DNA of 64,000 nucleotides from Symsagittifera roscoffensis (lineage: Eukaryota > Xenacoelomorpha > Acoela > Convolutidae): the NCBI RefSeq assembly GCF_963678635.1, contig NC_087067.1, positions 43,871,829 through 43,935,828 on the forward strand. Reading direction: 5' to 3'. Both the position numbers and the translations under genes were made by a program. Shown piece by piece: positions 21,721-34,500 of this stretch (its first letter is position 1; each line of letters starts with the position of its first letter). The notes below the pieces were generated by a model. The model searched no databases. It saw nothing but the letters and a program-made list of their open reading frames with translations, and was not told the DNA's origin.

Positions 21721-22834
21721 AATTGTTGAGTATTTTTGGTGTTCTTAGAATATCTAGTTAGTTGGTAAACGTAACCATTAAAATATTGCCGGTCTGGCTT
21801 AAGTTCTAATTTCAAAAACGAAACTTTGTAAAATCAAAAACAAAAGCATGAAACAATCGCTGATTTAAAAAGAGACAAAGTTTGTTTGCATATAATTTAA
21901 TCGAGTAAAACGCTCATGCAACTGAGTTTAGGCCAGAGAATGGTCGTACTGCGATCTGCAGCTACCAGAATAAACGTGTTTTTATTGATCACACTGTTAA
22001 ATCTCAATTATCGTATTTGGTTTCATGCTGAAAACGTCTTTCGTTCGCTTCGCAGGTTCAAACCGAATCCCACAAAACTTTCTGGCTCCGGAAATCTCGA
22101 GCTGCCGAATATCCATTAGCAGCTCAAAAACTGTGTAAACGAGACTTTCAAAATACCAAATCACGTTGCATTTGGAGTTGTTTGTTTTTATCTATGCGGA
22201 GAAATTTGAATAAGAAAAACACGTTGATGATTAAAAATTGGTGTCTGTAACCACCAAGTAATAGGTATGAATGTAGAATTCAAGGGTCTTTAGTTCACGC
22301 GAAGTCAAGCTCTTCAAAAAACTTTGCAATCGGAACAAATGATATATTGTTTTAGAAACCTTTTAATCGAGCTACAACAAAAAAATCCAAAAAAAAACAA
22401 CAATTCAGGGATAAGTGCTTAAGTTTTTCGAAGACTAAGACTTAAGTTCTAGTATGTTTTGTTCAGGCTATAATTCATGCCGATCAAATTTTGAATTTCA
22501 ATTTGATTTTTTTATTTTTTCCAAAAATCATTGCTAAAAACTTTCTGCGCTACAAAATTTTTTAAAAATAGCTGGTTGCAGCTGTCTAAAAACGCTCCTA
22601 CTATGGGATGACATCCAATCTGATTCATTTTATTAATTTCTAAAATTCTAGCTTTGCTTTTTGAGTTTTTTGAGTACTTTTTTTTTACTTAAATCCCGGC
22701 AAAATAGCGGATTTTCAATTAATTTCATGAAATTTTGAATTGAAAAAATTGCAAATTCAATGCCGATTCAGCTATAATGTATAATCTAGAAGATTTATCA
22801 GATAAATGAAAAATGGAATATCTTCAATTATTTC

Positions 22835-22955
22835 CCCTTCTAGGGTACCTAGTAATAAATTGCCATCGCTATAAAGAAATAATTCAATGGTTAAGCATAT
22901 GTGAAATTTGTACCTACAAACAAATCTTCCTCCCTTTGACAAGGGGGGAAATAGT
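22835..22955 (+). repeat. Family-C short interspersed repeat
   Basis: 'ttctagggtacctagtaat', 'aagaaataattcaatggtta', 'ccctttgacaagggggg', 'agttagagagatcc'. Same order as the copy at 29268-29405 read on the opposite strand. Confidence 0.65.
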
Positions 22956-23449
22956 TAGAGAGATCCGAGAAATTTTGCTTTCAGATCTATAGGTAAAGCA
23001 AATTCGAAATAAATACTAGAAAAACATAAAAGTTAAGCAAGAGAAGCAAACTGTAAAAAAATATATCAGACAAACAGTGACAAATAAAATGATAAGAAAT
23101 ATACTCATGAGACTGCTACATGAACTCAGAGGTTTCCAGCGTAATTATTCTTTAAGTAGTCAAAAACCTCGAAAATTAAATTGATCCTGAAATAATCGGT
23201 ACAAAAAAAAATCTTCTACTCAACTAATTGCTCATCAATTTAGATCTTTTTATCAATAAGTTTTCTGAATTTGTTTATGCTTTTAGCTCAATTGTTTTAT
23301 TTAAAAGTTCTCATTCAAAAAAATATATCAATGGAGATGAAAACTGCTGAGTATGGAATTGTTTGTTGCCAAGGATACAAAGATTTACTCCAACAAAAAA
23401 GGAGTACAAAGATGTAACGTAGATATTTGAAGGGGCTTAGTGGTGAGGA

Positions 23450-23775
23450 AAACACAAAACTGCTCGTATCAGGGCAAAGCGCTGAATCTTCCGACTGCAT
23501 TTCATTTTGTATGTAGTTCGAATTGAAAAATTGACAAATTTTTCGAACAAACTCCAAGGTGACTTTTTTTGCAAATAGAAATAATTTGAAAGGAGCAAAA
23601 ATCAAACCTCAACCCCATTTGGAACGATTTCTGAGACGGAATAAATTCCGCTTACGCTTTAATAGCATGAAATATATCGCGCTTAATTGTCCCAAATTGG
23701 CAAAGTTTAACTTTACAAAAAAAGATCAGAGGTGTAATTTGAGCTCAGGACAACAATACTGATTGAATGTTATCA
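23450..23775 (+). repeat. Family-F interspersed repeat
   Basis: Begins 'aactgctcgtatcagggc', contains 'aacgatttctgagacgga' and 'atatatcgcgcttaattgtc', and ends 'gacaacaatac'; the same order occurs at 27462-27885. Isolated 'gctcgtatcaggg' pieces at 61470 and (inverted) 63510 suggest more copies. Confidence 0.65.
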
Positions 23776-24976
23776 GTTTACCGAAAAAATTAAGTTGACT
23801 TCAAACAAACGCATATGCATTTTCTTCTTCTAATGACACAAAAATCAAATAATGTTTAATTCAATTGCGCCAAAATTTTCAATGCAAATTTACAGAGTTA
23901 GATTTGCAAGAGACCTACGATCAACATAAGGTATTAGGATGCTGTGCTCTTTGAATTTTCATGCAGATGTCACACTTCTAGTCTGCCTTGGACATGCATA
24001 GTCTACCTTCTGACATTTTACCCTCAGTAATTGATAAATTTTGCGAACAGTAACAATCTACAAACAGTTGACTAGCTGGCTTTGTGCTTGAAGAAACCTG
24101 GATTTAAGGAGAGTTAAATCAAAAACAGCAGCATGCGCTCAGCTCTCTTGAATCACTTTGACATTAAGACTACAGGTCTTTTTGGTCCCATCCCTGCGTT
24201 AGAAGGCTGGTCCAGCGTTAAGACTTGTCTTTTTCAAGGCAACTGCCTTTCTTTCACCTATTTTTGGAAAGAATTCAGCTTCATTTCATTGAACTAAATA
24301 AAAATATTGGAACTTTTCACTTCGAGCTGAAGTTGACTTTACACGCATTTTCATAAGTGAGCATTGCATCAAATGCACTCTATTATAAAAATCTGAGTCC
24401 AACAAAAGGCCGATTTATGAAAAAAAGTATCTTGAACTTAATAACCTTGATCTGTTTTTAAATTACCTGTATATATTTTTTTGTTCACTAAGTATATATA
24501 TTATTTGAGGCTAAAAAGATATTTGGGTTATTGTTGAATGGAACGGGACATGCAAGCAGGGGGAAAATGAAAGAGATTTTATGTCTCAAAATCAAAAATT
24601 TTACTCGTGAACCATCAAAACTCGAAAAAAAAGCTGAAAAAGAACTCTTCATAATTTCGAACTCTTGATTCTTTATCGTCCAAAACATACGATGATGCGG
24701 GAAAAAACTTCAGCTATCTAAGCTGAAAGAAGACAATTTGAAAAAGTAAATTCAAGTTGAAAAGTCGACTGGATGATTGGTGCACCATATGGAAGGGTCC
24801 AAATAGACAGGTACTTGTCTAGACGGAACACATATTGTACAGAAACTGCATTTTTAAAATTCACTCATAATACTCATTGTAAAATTATATCGAAATATAC
24901 GATTGGGAATGAATCAGAGAAGCGACTGAAAAAAAAATGAGTTCACATCTTCAAAAAAAAAGATGAATTCGATGAA

Positions 24977-25512
24977 TCAGCATAGCCTACAGTTTGTTCG
25001 TTTTTGATGTTTGTCGGTGTTTTTCAAGTTCAAAACTGTCTTTCGCTCTTCGGTTTCTGCGTACCACATGGATTTTACCAGACTCTCAACTGCCTTTTCC
25101 ACGTTCACGCCATCCCAAGCCGACACTTCAAAGAACTCCATTTTATTTTTGGCAGCCAGATTTCGGCCAGACTTTGCCGACACGAAACAATGTTCGTTTC
25201 CATTTTGTTCAATTCTGCTTCTGCTAGAATCATTTAGAAATAACTCAGAAGTGTACACATCTGATTTATTAGCGCAGATAATAGCTGGTAGGTTGCTTCC
25301 AGAGTTGACTAAGCGGGATTGCTGGATCCACCACTGGATGTCACTGAAAGATCTGTGGTTGGAGCAGTCGTAGACGAAGATGATTCCGTCGGCTCTTCTG
25401 AAGTAGCTCCTGGAAACGGGGCAGAACTCTTCGCTTCCAGCTGTGTCGAAGAACAAGAGGTGCGCTAAGTACTGGTTGTCAAGAATAAACGATTTCTCAA
25501 AGAAATCACAAC
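24977..25512 (-). CDS. RASEF-like last exon: Rab switch II to C-terminus
   Basis: Acceptor gtttag. It encodes CDFFEKSFIL, the G3 motif DTAGSEEF, SYFRRADGIIFVYD, the G4 motif CANKSD and the G5-like EVSAWDGVNV, then a basic tail ending NCRLC and the stop. The catalytic Gln of DTAGQE is Ser here, and the G5 SAK is SAW; both predict altered nucleotide handling. An SAK also occurs about 15 residues earlier, but the alignment favours the later site as G5. Confidence 0.92.
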
Positions 25513-28500
25513 CTAAACACCAAAATTATGGGCGTTTTTACAAACTTTGCGAAAAGTAGCAGACAAAAACTTTGCGCGGGAGATGCTTAATGTAACTTTG
25601 GTTTGACTGATCACTTACCAAGTACAACTAGATAATCTTGTTTTTTTTTCTCTTTTTTTTGCAACGTGAATTAATTGTTCTTGTTTCCAATCTGAGTTAT
25701 GAAAAATCATTAAGTGGTTTATTGGTTAAGCATATAAAAAAATGTTAGTTATGTAAAAACTCGATCAGAATTTTTACAGGTTTTTTTTTGTGCGGCAATT
25801 GATATTATATTTACCGATAGTTGACTGAACTTTTCTTTTCACAGTTCCCCGACAAGCTCGCATCAGCAGACTAGTTTTACCCACGTTACTATTCCCGACA
25901 ACAACCACGCGGTAACTCCTCTCCTCCCGCGGAGTACCTGACTTGCGCAGTCTTATGATATCTCCCTTGTAAAATTCAGGCGGCGGAGTATTGATTAGAT
26001 AAACCTTGTCTTTGTCTGTATTTGCGTATAGTTGAGATATTTCATCAAATGATGAATCCAGAGATCCAACATCTGCTTCGGTCAATTTTTTCTGGGCATT
26101 CGAGTTCAAAGGTGAAGCGATCTCTTCGCTTTCGTTTTCAACGACCGGCAATTCTTCGTCAAACTTGTTTTTATGCTCAACTAAAACAAAATTAATGATT
26201 GATCTAAAATATAATTTTTTGTATTTATGTCCTCGTGATTTAGGAATGGATTTGAGATCTCCGCGAAATTATTGTTGATGCTCAAATTTCAAAAAAGTAA
26301 GATTTGATTTGATTTACTTAGCGTGTTTATAATTCGACTTTTTAGTTTTAGTTTGCAAGTAAGGATTTTATGTCGAAATTGATGCTATCATTGCCGACAT
26401 AAGAAGCAGAAAACTCGATACAAGCAGAGGTGGATCACATAATCACCAATACAAACTCCGACGCACTGCTATCTCGATGAAATGCTTAAAAAGAAACTTA
26501 CCATAAATAGGTGATTCTTTTGTATGTTCACTCGGAGAAACAACTTCAGGCGCTTTAAATCTAGTTTCTCTGCTCTGAAACTCACGGCCAAAAAGCCGAC
26601 GATAATTAGCAGGCCGAACTGTCCCGTAAATATTGCTAGGACTTACGTCGAATTCCGGGTAATTGTCACCGGAATTATTCCTAATAGAATATTTTATTCG
26701 TTCACGTCTGCGCGAAGACCGCGGCTGAATTGATTGGGTCATTAAATCAAAATTATCCTGAAAGATTTGTCTTTGTATTTTGTTTGGTGCGTTATCCATT
26801 TCGTTCATTTGATCGTTCAATTCATTGGGCGGATGGTAGGTACTAGCTAACGACATTGGACGTGCACACTCCGTCACTTTTCTAACAGTTATAGGGTTCA
26901 AATTGTTGAAATTTTGGTTTCGATTTGATTTAAGCGTAGCCGGATTTTTCGATTGTCCGAAGCTGAGCTCCGAATTGTTAGTGTCAGTTCTAAGGTCGGA
27001 ATCAATTTTTTCCCGATTGTTTTGATAGCTCGATTCGTGAAATTTCGAATACTGATAAGCAGCGTTGTGATAATTAAACGAAGTATTCGGTCCCGAGTAT
27101 TCATTCACGAATCGGGAACTCCCCGAATCCGAGTAGTGAATTGCTTGCTCATCGGTCAAATCCTTGCGAGTATTTTGATTAGGATTTCTTGTTTCGTGAG
27201 TTTGAGTTTTCCGAGGGCGACTATCTGCCTCGTTACTTGTTTGACTCATATTTGGCTCGCCAGTGCTCAAACGAGGCTCCGAACGGCTTCTGGCGGGCAA
27301 TGAAGAAGAAGCTCGGCTCTTGATGATACTTTGAGTTTCGTTTATCTAAAAATGTCACAAGAGCTTATTTCACAAGAACTCGGTTACGTATTAGTTGATT
27401 CGCAAAGCAATGAGGCCGGTACAAGCTTCCCAAACAAAAACAATTCAGTTGGAAGAAAAGCACAAAAAAAACTGCTCGTATCAGGGTGAAGCCCTGGATA
27501 TTCCGACTGCCTTTTAAGGCCTATAGAGCAGTAATAACATTTAAAAAATAAGTGTAATAAAATAAAATGAAATCTTTTTTTTTCTAAAATTTGAAATTTT
27601 TTATGAATATCATCCCCCACACGCCATATAAAGTACAAAAGAATAGATTTTGCTTCTTGTAACAAATCAATTATGGTAAATAAACTTCTTTTAACCAATT
27701 TGCAACGATTTCTGAGACGGATTAAATTTCCGCTCACGCTATAATAACGAGAAATATATCGCGCGTTAATTGTCCCAAATTGGCCAAAATGGCAATCTTT
27801 AAACCCCCATAATTTCACAAAAAATAATTACAGGTAAAATATATTTTCATATTTGGGCTCAAGACAACAATACCTTATGAACGATATTAAAAGCCACGTC
27901 AACATGGCTAGCTAACAAGTCGAAATTTGTCTGAAGAAAAAACCCACCCCGAGCACAAATATTCCGTTTCTTTCGTATCGAAAGCCGAAACAACAATGTA
28001 TCATCGTTAGAAATTTTATCTTTGACTAAACCACTAACAGCATTTTATCACTTGAGACGTTAACGCTCACAGAAAACATGTTTTTAAGAAAAACATTTAG
28101 CCGACCAAAAACAAGTAACAGGAAGTTCATTGTTTTTTTTAAAAACTCAAACTTCGGTTGGACTTTTCAAAAAATGATTTAAAAAGCTTTTCAAATCAAT
28201 CACTTAGAGAATTAACATTTTTGATCTCACTTGCCCTCTAGCTTGCTGTAATAGTGGTACTACATAACCATTCCAGATACAGGAAAAACCTCAAAAATGG
28301 CAAAAAAATAGTTTGGATCAACTAACTACTAATTCTGGAATGTGGGGATAAAGTTACTATCTTTAAATAACTTTTGATAAATCCTCTCCAAAATGCACAT
28401 ACGACAATTTTTTGGTGAAAATATTTTTATTGCAGAAAAACAAAAACTTTTAGAAAATTTTAGTGTGAAAAGTTAATGAGGGTCCGCTGAGCTAGAACAG

Positions 28501-31500
28501 TAAATCTGAAGCCAAGCACGACCGACAGCAAGTAAACCTATATAAAATTGGCAACAAAAGCAATTCAACTGTCGTAAACAGCATCAGAGGAAAACTTTAC
28601 CAAGAAACAGTATTTTCCAATATTCTTGAACTTTTGGATGGGAAACCTGTGAACCGCAGTGTACATTTATCAATTTCTAACATTCAACATTTGTAGCGAC
28701 AAAAAACACCAAGCTTGGGCTTAAAGCTTAGCAAACGTTTTCAACACTCCCACTCCCCCCCTCCATTAAACCAAGTCTAGATCCTCCACCGTAGCGTTCA
28801 ATTTAAATTTATAGAGCACTTTAAACCGTTGCGTGTAAAGTGCTCTATATGGATTGGCTGATAATTCGAACTGGGAACTAAGTTAACATCCTCACCCCTA
28901 AATGACTTTAAGGGGAGGGGGAGGGTGGAGATGAGAAGATTTACTTAGTCCCAATTTTATGCGTTCTTCTTCTCATTAAATTAGCATGCTTTCAGGAAAA
29001 AAGAATATGAAATATTTCAAAGGTTTTTGGTCTTTTTGTTGACATAATCTTGTCAGCCTAATTTTTTGAAGTTTCAGTCGACATTTTTTGAATGATACCT
29101 GATCTTTAAAATACAGCAAAAAACGTTTCAAGTCAGTTTTCTCATTTTATGGTAGTCCTAAGAAAACATCAATTTTTGAGAAGAAACATCATTTGCCAAA
29201 GACAAAGTTTGGTTACAGGAAAGTTGCTCGAGCAATCAACTGGAACTATGAATTGAAGAGGTAATTTTTGGATCTCTTTAACTATTCCCCCCTTTTTCAA
29301 AAGAGGGAGGGGAGATTCAATACTTGATACAAATTTGACATATGCCTAACCATTGAATTATTTCTTTATAGGGGTGGCAGTTCGTTACAATGTATTCTCG
29401 GGGGGGGGGGCAAGTAAGAAATCTGAATTAATTTTTCTGAAGCTTTAGCAGTTTGAACTGTTTCTTAATGTTATTTACTTGTTCCATTGTGCCAATCTGC
29501 CTATGCAAGGAGAGGATGGTTTTTCTCAGTTCTTTCTTCTTTACTTGTTCCGCCGAAAGATCTGAAAAACAATTTAATCTTCAATGTTTTTTTTTTAATT
29601 TATTTTTTTCATTTTTGCCTTTTCAAGATAATGTTTTCAATAAATGTCAAAGTTTTTTCCACCGAAAATGAACTAGCTGTCAGTCAAATTTTGTCCACCG
29701 AAAATGAACTAGCTGCCAGTCAACTTTTTTTTCTACCAAAAAATGAACTAGCTGCCAGACAACATTTTTTCCTACCAAAATCGAACTAGCTGCCAGACAA
29801 CATTTTTTCCTACCAAAAAATGAACTAGCTGCCAGTCAACATTTTTTTTCTACCAAAAAATGAACTAGCTGCCAGACAACATTTTTTCCTACCAAAAATG
29901 AACTAGCTGCCAGACAACATTTTTTCCTACCAAAAAATGAACTAGCTGCCAGTCAACTTTTTTTTCTACCAAAAAATGAACTAGCTGCTAGACAACATTT
30001 TTTCCTACCAAAAAATGAACTAGCTGCCAGACAACATTTTTTCCTACCAAAAATGAACTAGCTGCCAGACAACATTTTTTCCTACCAAGAAATGAACTAG
30101 CTGCCAATCAACTTTTTTTCCTACCAAAAATGAACTAGCTGCCAGACAACATTTTTTCCTACCAAAAATGAACTAGCTGCCAGGCAGCATTTTTTCCTAC
30201 CAAAAATGAACTAGCTGCCAGACAACATTTTTTCCTACCAAAAATGAACTAGCTGCCAGACAACATTTTTTCCTACCAAGAAATGAACTAGCTGCCAATC
30301 AACTTTTTTTCCTACCAAAAAATGAACTAGCTGCCAGACAACATTTTTTCCTACCAAAAATGAACTAGCTGCCAGGCAGCATTTTTTCCTACCAAAAATG
30401 AACTAGCTGCCAGACAACATTTTTTCCTACCAAAAAATGAACTAGCTGCCAGACAACATTTTTTCCTACCAAAAATGAACTAGCTGCCAGGCAACATTTT
30501 TTCCACCGAAAATGAATTAGCTGCCAGTCAAAACTTTTTCCACCGAAAATGAATTAGCTGCCAGTCAAAACTTTTTCCACCGAAAATGAATTAGCTGCCA
30601 GTCAAAACTTTTTCCACCGAAAATGAATTAGCTGCCAGTCAAAACTTTTTCCACCGAAAATGAATTAGCTGCCAGTCAAAACTTTTTCCACAGAAAATGA
30701 GTTAGCTTTCTGATAGATAATTCGCTTCACAAAAAAAGTCGCAGTCACTTTCCAACTTTTGTCAAAACAGGCATTTAACATTCAGCCACAAACAAAAGTA
30801 TAAAGTTTGTTTAGTTTTGACTTAACATTCAAAAAATTAACCGTTCTGACTATCTTCGAACTTGATTTGGAGACTAAACATTTCGTCTTGCAGATCCAAC
30901 ATGCTTCGTTCGGCTACCAGAGCGATTTCCCTCAAGTTCTGATTAGCACTCTCAAGTGCACTTAGCATAATGTCTGTTTCGGATACTTCATTCACGTTTG
31001 GAGTTTCTTCATGCTCGATTTTCATCGAGTCTACTTTTTCACGGATGTTTTCTAGTTGTTGATGCAATTTCTCTTCAATTTCTTTCTGTTTGGCACCTGC
31101 AGCCTTAAATCAAAATGCTACAAATTGGATCTTTCATATTACTTCTAAGTAATAAATCATTATTCAAGTATATTTCAATATATGACTTATTACTATTTTG
31201 ATTCCAATTTTTCTTGACACTAACATTTTTTTGTGAATTTTTTTTTGGAATTCGAAAAAAGCCAATAAGACTTCAAAATTATACCACACGAGTTTTCAAT
31301 GCGTTAACTAAAAATGACCGGAAAAACACGTCAAACTACTAGTTTCTGTCCACTGTGTAAAATGGTCGGAACAAAATTCTTGTTGAGTTTGGAGAAAAAA
31401 TGTTTGAAAACGTATTTTTTTTTGTTTTTTTTTGTGGACAACATCAATAGTTGCGGTTTCTGCGAATCTCAGACAATCTATAAAAAGCTATTCAACTTGT

Positions 31501-34500
31501 CTAAGCATAGTCCATTTCTATTATTTCCCCACATTCCAAAATGAATTATTTTGTTGAGCAAAGCTTTTTTTTTGCGACTCAAGGACGTTTTTGGGGACAA
31601 GGACTTCCACGTTTTTGGGCTCTGGGACTTCCACTATTGCAGTCGAGATTGGTCAGTCGGTGGTGAACCTGAAGACAGAGGTGACGTGATATCTCGTCCT
31701 CACACACCATCATTGCCATTGTAAGAGATTGCATTCACGATTTAGCAATTTTACTATGCTAAAAGCCTCTAAAAAGAAAGTGGAGACAAATTGTATGAAA
31801 CTTTCACTACTATTACCTTGTGTGCGACTTCTTTGACAACTTGTTCTGTCTTGTCAATGGAACACTGCAGCTCGTAGTGGAGTTGGTCGACAGTCTCACA
31901 TCGCTCGTGAGAAATCCTGCAACAAACCTAGTCGCATGTATGGCCTCACTAAGACTCATGAGTAAGAAAAGATCATTAAGACTCATGAGTGGCTCATGAG
32001 TACTGCAAAATCATTAAGACTCATGAATGGCTCATGAGTATTGCAAAATCATTAAGACTCATGAATGGCTCATGAGTATTGCAAAATCATTAAGACTCAT
32101 GAATGGCTCATGAGTATTGCAAAATCATTAAGACTCATGAATGGCTCATGAGTATTGCAAAATCATTAAGACTCATGAATGGCTCATGAGTATTGCAAAA
32201 TCATTAAGACTCATGAATGGCTCATGAGTATTGCAAAATCATTAAGACTCATGAATGGCTCATGAGTATTGCAAAATCATTAAGACTCATGAATGGCTCA
32301 TGAGTATTGCAAATTCATTAAGACTCATGAATGGCTCATGAGTATTGCAAAATAATCAGGACGAATGAATGGCTCATGAGTAAGACAAAAATAATATAGG
32401 AGTCTTTATTTGCGAGGGAAAAGACCAGGGGCGGATTTAGGGGGGCAGACGAACCCCCCTCACAAACCTAAGGAGGCCCCCTTTGGTATTATTTTAGGAC
32501 ATCCTTTTTAGACCGATAAATCGTTAAAATTGTGTCATAGTATCTAAATTTAGTTCATGTTTCAATTCTAGTCGTGTTATCTATTTCAATTATCTGTCTG
32601 GCGCTAACCGGTATTTAACCTACGGAGTTTGTCTGTCACCTTCGGATGACAGCTATCTTATTGTCTCCGACTTACTTTCTGAACTAGTGTTTGCTTATTA
32701 ACAAGACATTTAATTCATACATCGAAACCGTCTTTTCACATGGCGCAGCCAACAGGCCAAAGTGGGGGGAAGAACCCACTGGGAATTACATCGTTTTGGC
32801 CCTCGACGCTCGCAGAACCACCAATGCTATGGGAGTTTTGGTTCAATCGTTTTATATGGGGGATGGTGGCCAAACATAGCATAAATCCACGGAACTTCTA
32901 TTATGCCAGTACGTTAACAGCAGCGCAACTTGCAGATTTACCAGAGGAGGTCGATGGGAAAAATCGCCTGGTGTCGGAGCAAACGCTTATCTCGAATTTG
33001 TATTTGTGCCTGGGGGAGAAAGGACAGGATGAGCTACATAAAAGAAAACCACACCTGGATCTCGCTGCAACAAGGTATTCTCGAGTTTTGGATACTATCG
33101 AAACCGAATTTCGGAAGGAACGAAACGAAACTTACGAAACATTCCAACTATTGGCACGAAAGCAACAAATAGGAGAATCGCTGGAACAATTCCACTCACT
33201 GTTGAGTGGGTTAGCCGCTCGATGTAATTTTGGAGCATTGGAGACCAGGATTTTTCGGGATCTGTTCATCGTAAATATGAACAATAGGGAGGCCCAAAAT
33301 GAGCTATGCCGCTCGACGAAGACACCAGAGGAGGTGTACCGTATTGCACTTTCATATGAACGTGGATTCAAATATGCTAAGTCATACGGATCGATAACCG
33401 GGGGAGGAGCTAGTGGGAATGCCGGCGGAGCTGGTGCGTTCCAAATCAAGACGGAACCAGTGGGGGCCATCCGAGGTGGTTACAGAAACAACAGACAGCG
33501 GGGCCGCGGATCGTTTAGGGGTAGAGCAGACATGAGAGGGGGTGGTGCCAGAAGATGCTATAATTGTGACCAACCCAATTTTACTCCGGAGCACCTCACA
33601 ACGTGTCCAGCGAAAAATGCTACGTGTAACTTCTGCAGGAAGACGGGACATTACGAGAGGACTTGTAGGGGAAAGCGAAATAATCGGGGAAGACCGGCAG
33701 TGGGACTGATTCAAAATCAGGAAGATATGGAAACTACTGAAGTAGACGACGCGGAGGATACATATTCCCAGCACGAGAATTCCGTCGGCTGGGTTAATAC
33801 GCCGGTCAAGAAACAACCGGACAAGAAACAACGATCGTGGGATTCGGATAGCTCAGGGGATTACGTTGTTATGGCCATCAAATCTCGGAAAGAAACAGAT
33901 CTAAAAGTGGCCGGCCCCCGACTACCAATTAAGGTAAACGGAAAGCAAACAAACGTGTGGATAGACAGTGGATCACCGATTTCGATATTCACCATTGGGG
34001 AATTGAAACGGACATTGGGCACCGCAGGCGTCAAGGTGAAGGCACCGGCACCGGAGGATGAGGAGTTCAGGGATTACGGAAACAACCCATTACGACTACT
34101 AGGAACGATGGACGTACTATTAGAAACAAACGGATGGGTGGCCAACGCAAATATCAGAGTGATTGGAGGAAGCAGACCATCAATTATTGGACGAGACCTA
34201 ATGCCAAATCTTGGATTACAGATCGTGCAGAAGGCACCGGAGGAAAATGTGATGTCGGTACAGAGCGATCAAGGCACAGTTGAGGAGACGGATGTGGAGG
34301 ACTCACTAGACAACTGGCAGATCTACTTCAGTAAGCAGTTTGAAAATCTTTTTAACAGAGTCGGAAAAATTAAGAATTATAAGGTACACGCGGATTTTTT
34401 CGAAACGTTAACGCCAATTCAACAAAAAGGACGTAGAGTGCCCATCACGTTGCAAGAAAAGGTTGATAAAGAAATTGATAAACTTTTACGGCAAGGACAC

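Larger units (their letters stand above)
21721..24976. other. Intergenic DNA between the SLC6 5' end and the RASEF-like 3' end
   Basis: Both genes are transcribed leftward, so this should hold the SLC6 promoter and the 3' UTR of the RASEF-like gene. Recognised: a family-C repeat (22835-22955) and a family-F repeat (23450-23775). The rest is AT-rich without coding pattern. I cannot point to a promoter motif. Confidence 0.55.
27346..30841 (-). other. RASEF-like intron with family-F repeat, hairpin and minisatellite
   Basis: 3.5 kb holding a family-F repeat (27462-27885), a perfect 13-bp hairpin (28811-28848), a family-C copy (29268-29405) and a 38-bp minisatellite (29656-30715). The donor side is unresolved: the obvious GTTAAT at 30841 is out of phase with the next exon, so an unrecognised exon may lie in here. 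Confidence 0.5.

Noticed and set aside
30842-31103. Direct join of the coiled-coil exon to the exon at 27345 through the GTTAAT donor.
   Set aside because: The phases do not agree, so I left the join open and did not force it.
31600-31760. A 30-base in-phase microexon (DEISRHLCLQ) with AG and GT borders on the minus strand between two RASEF-like exons.
   Set aside because: Too short to support, and it would break the coiled coil. The borders are likely to occur by chance.
33132-33831. Minus-strand open frames of 112 and 149 codons inside the Ty3/gypsy element.
   Set aside because: Antisense shadows of the gag region; no homology seen.
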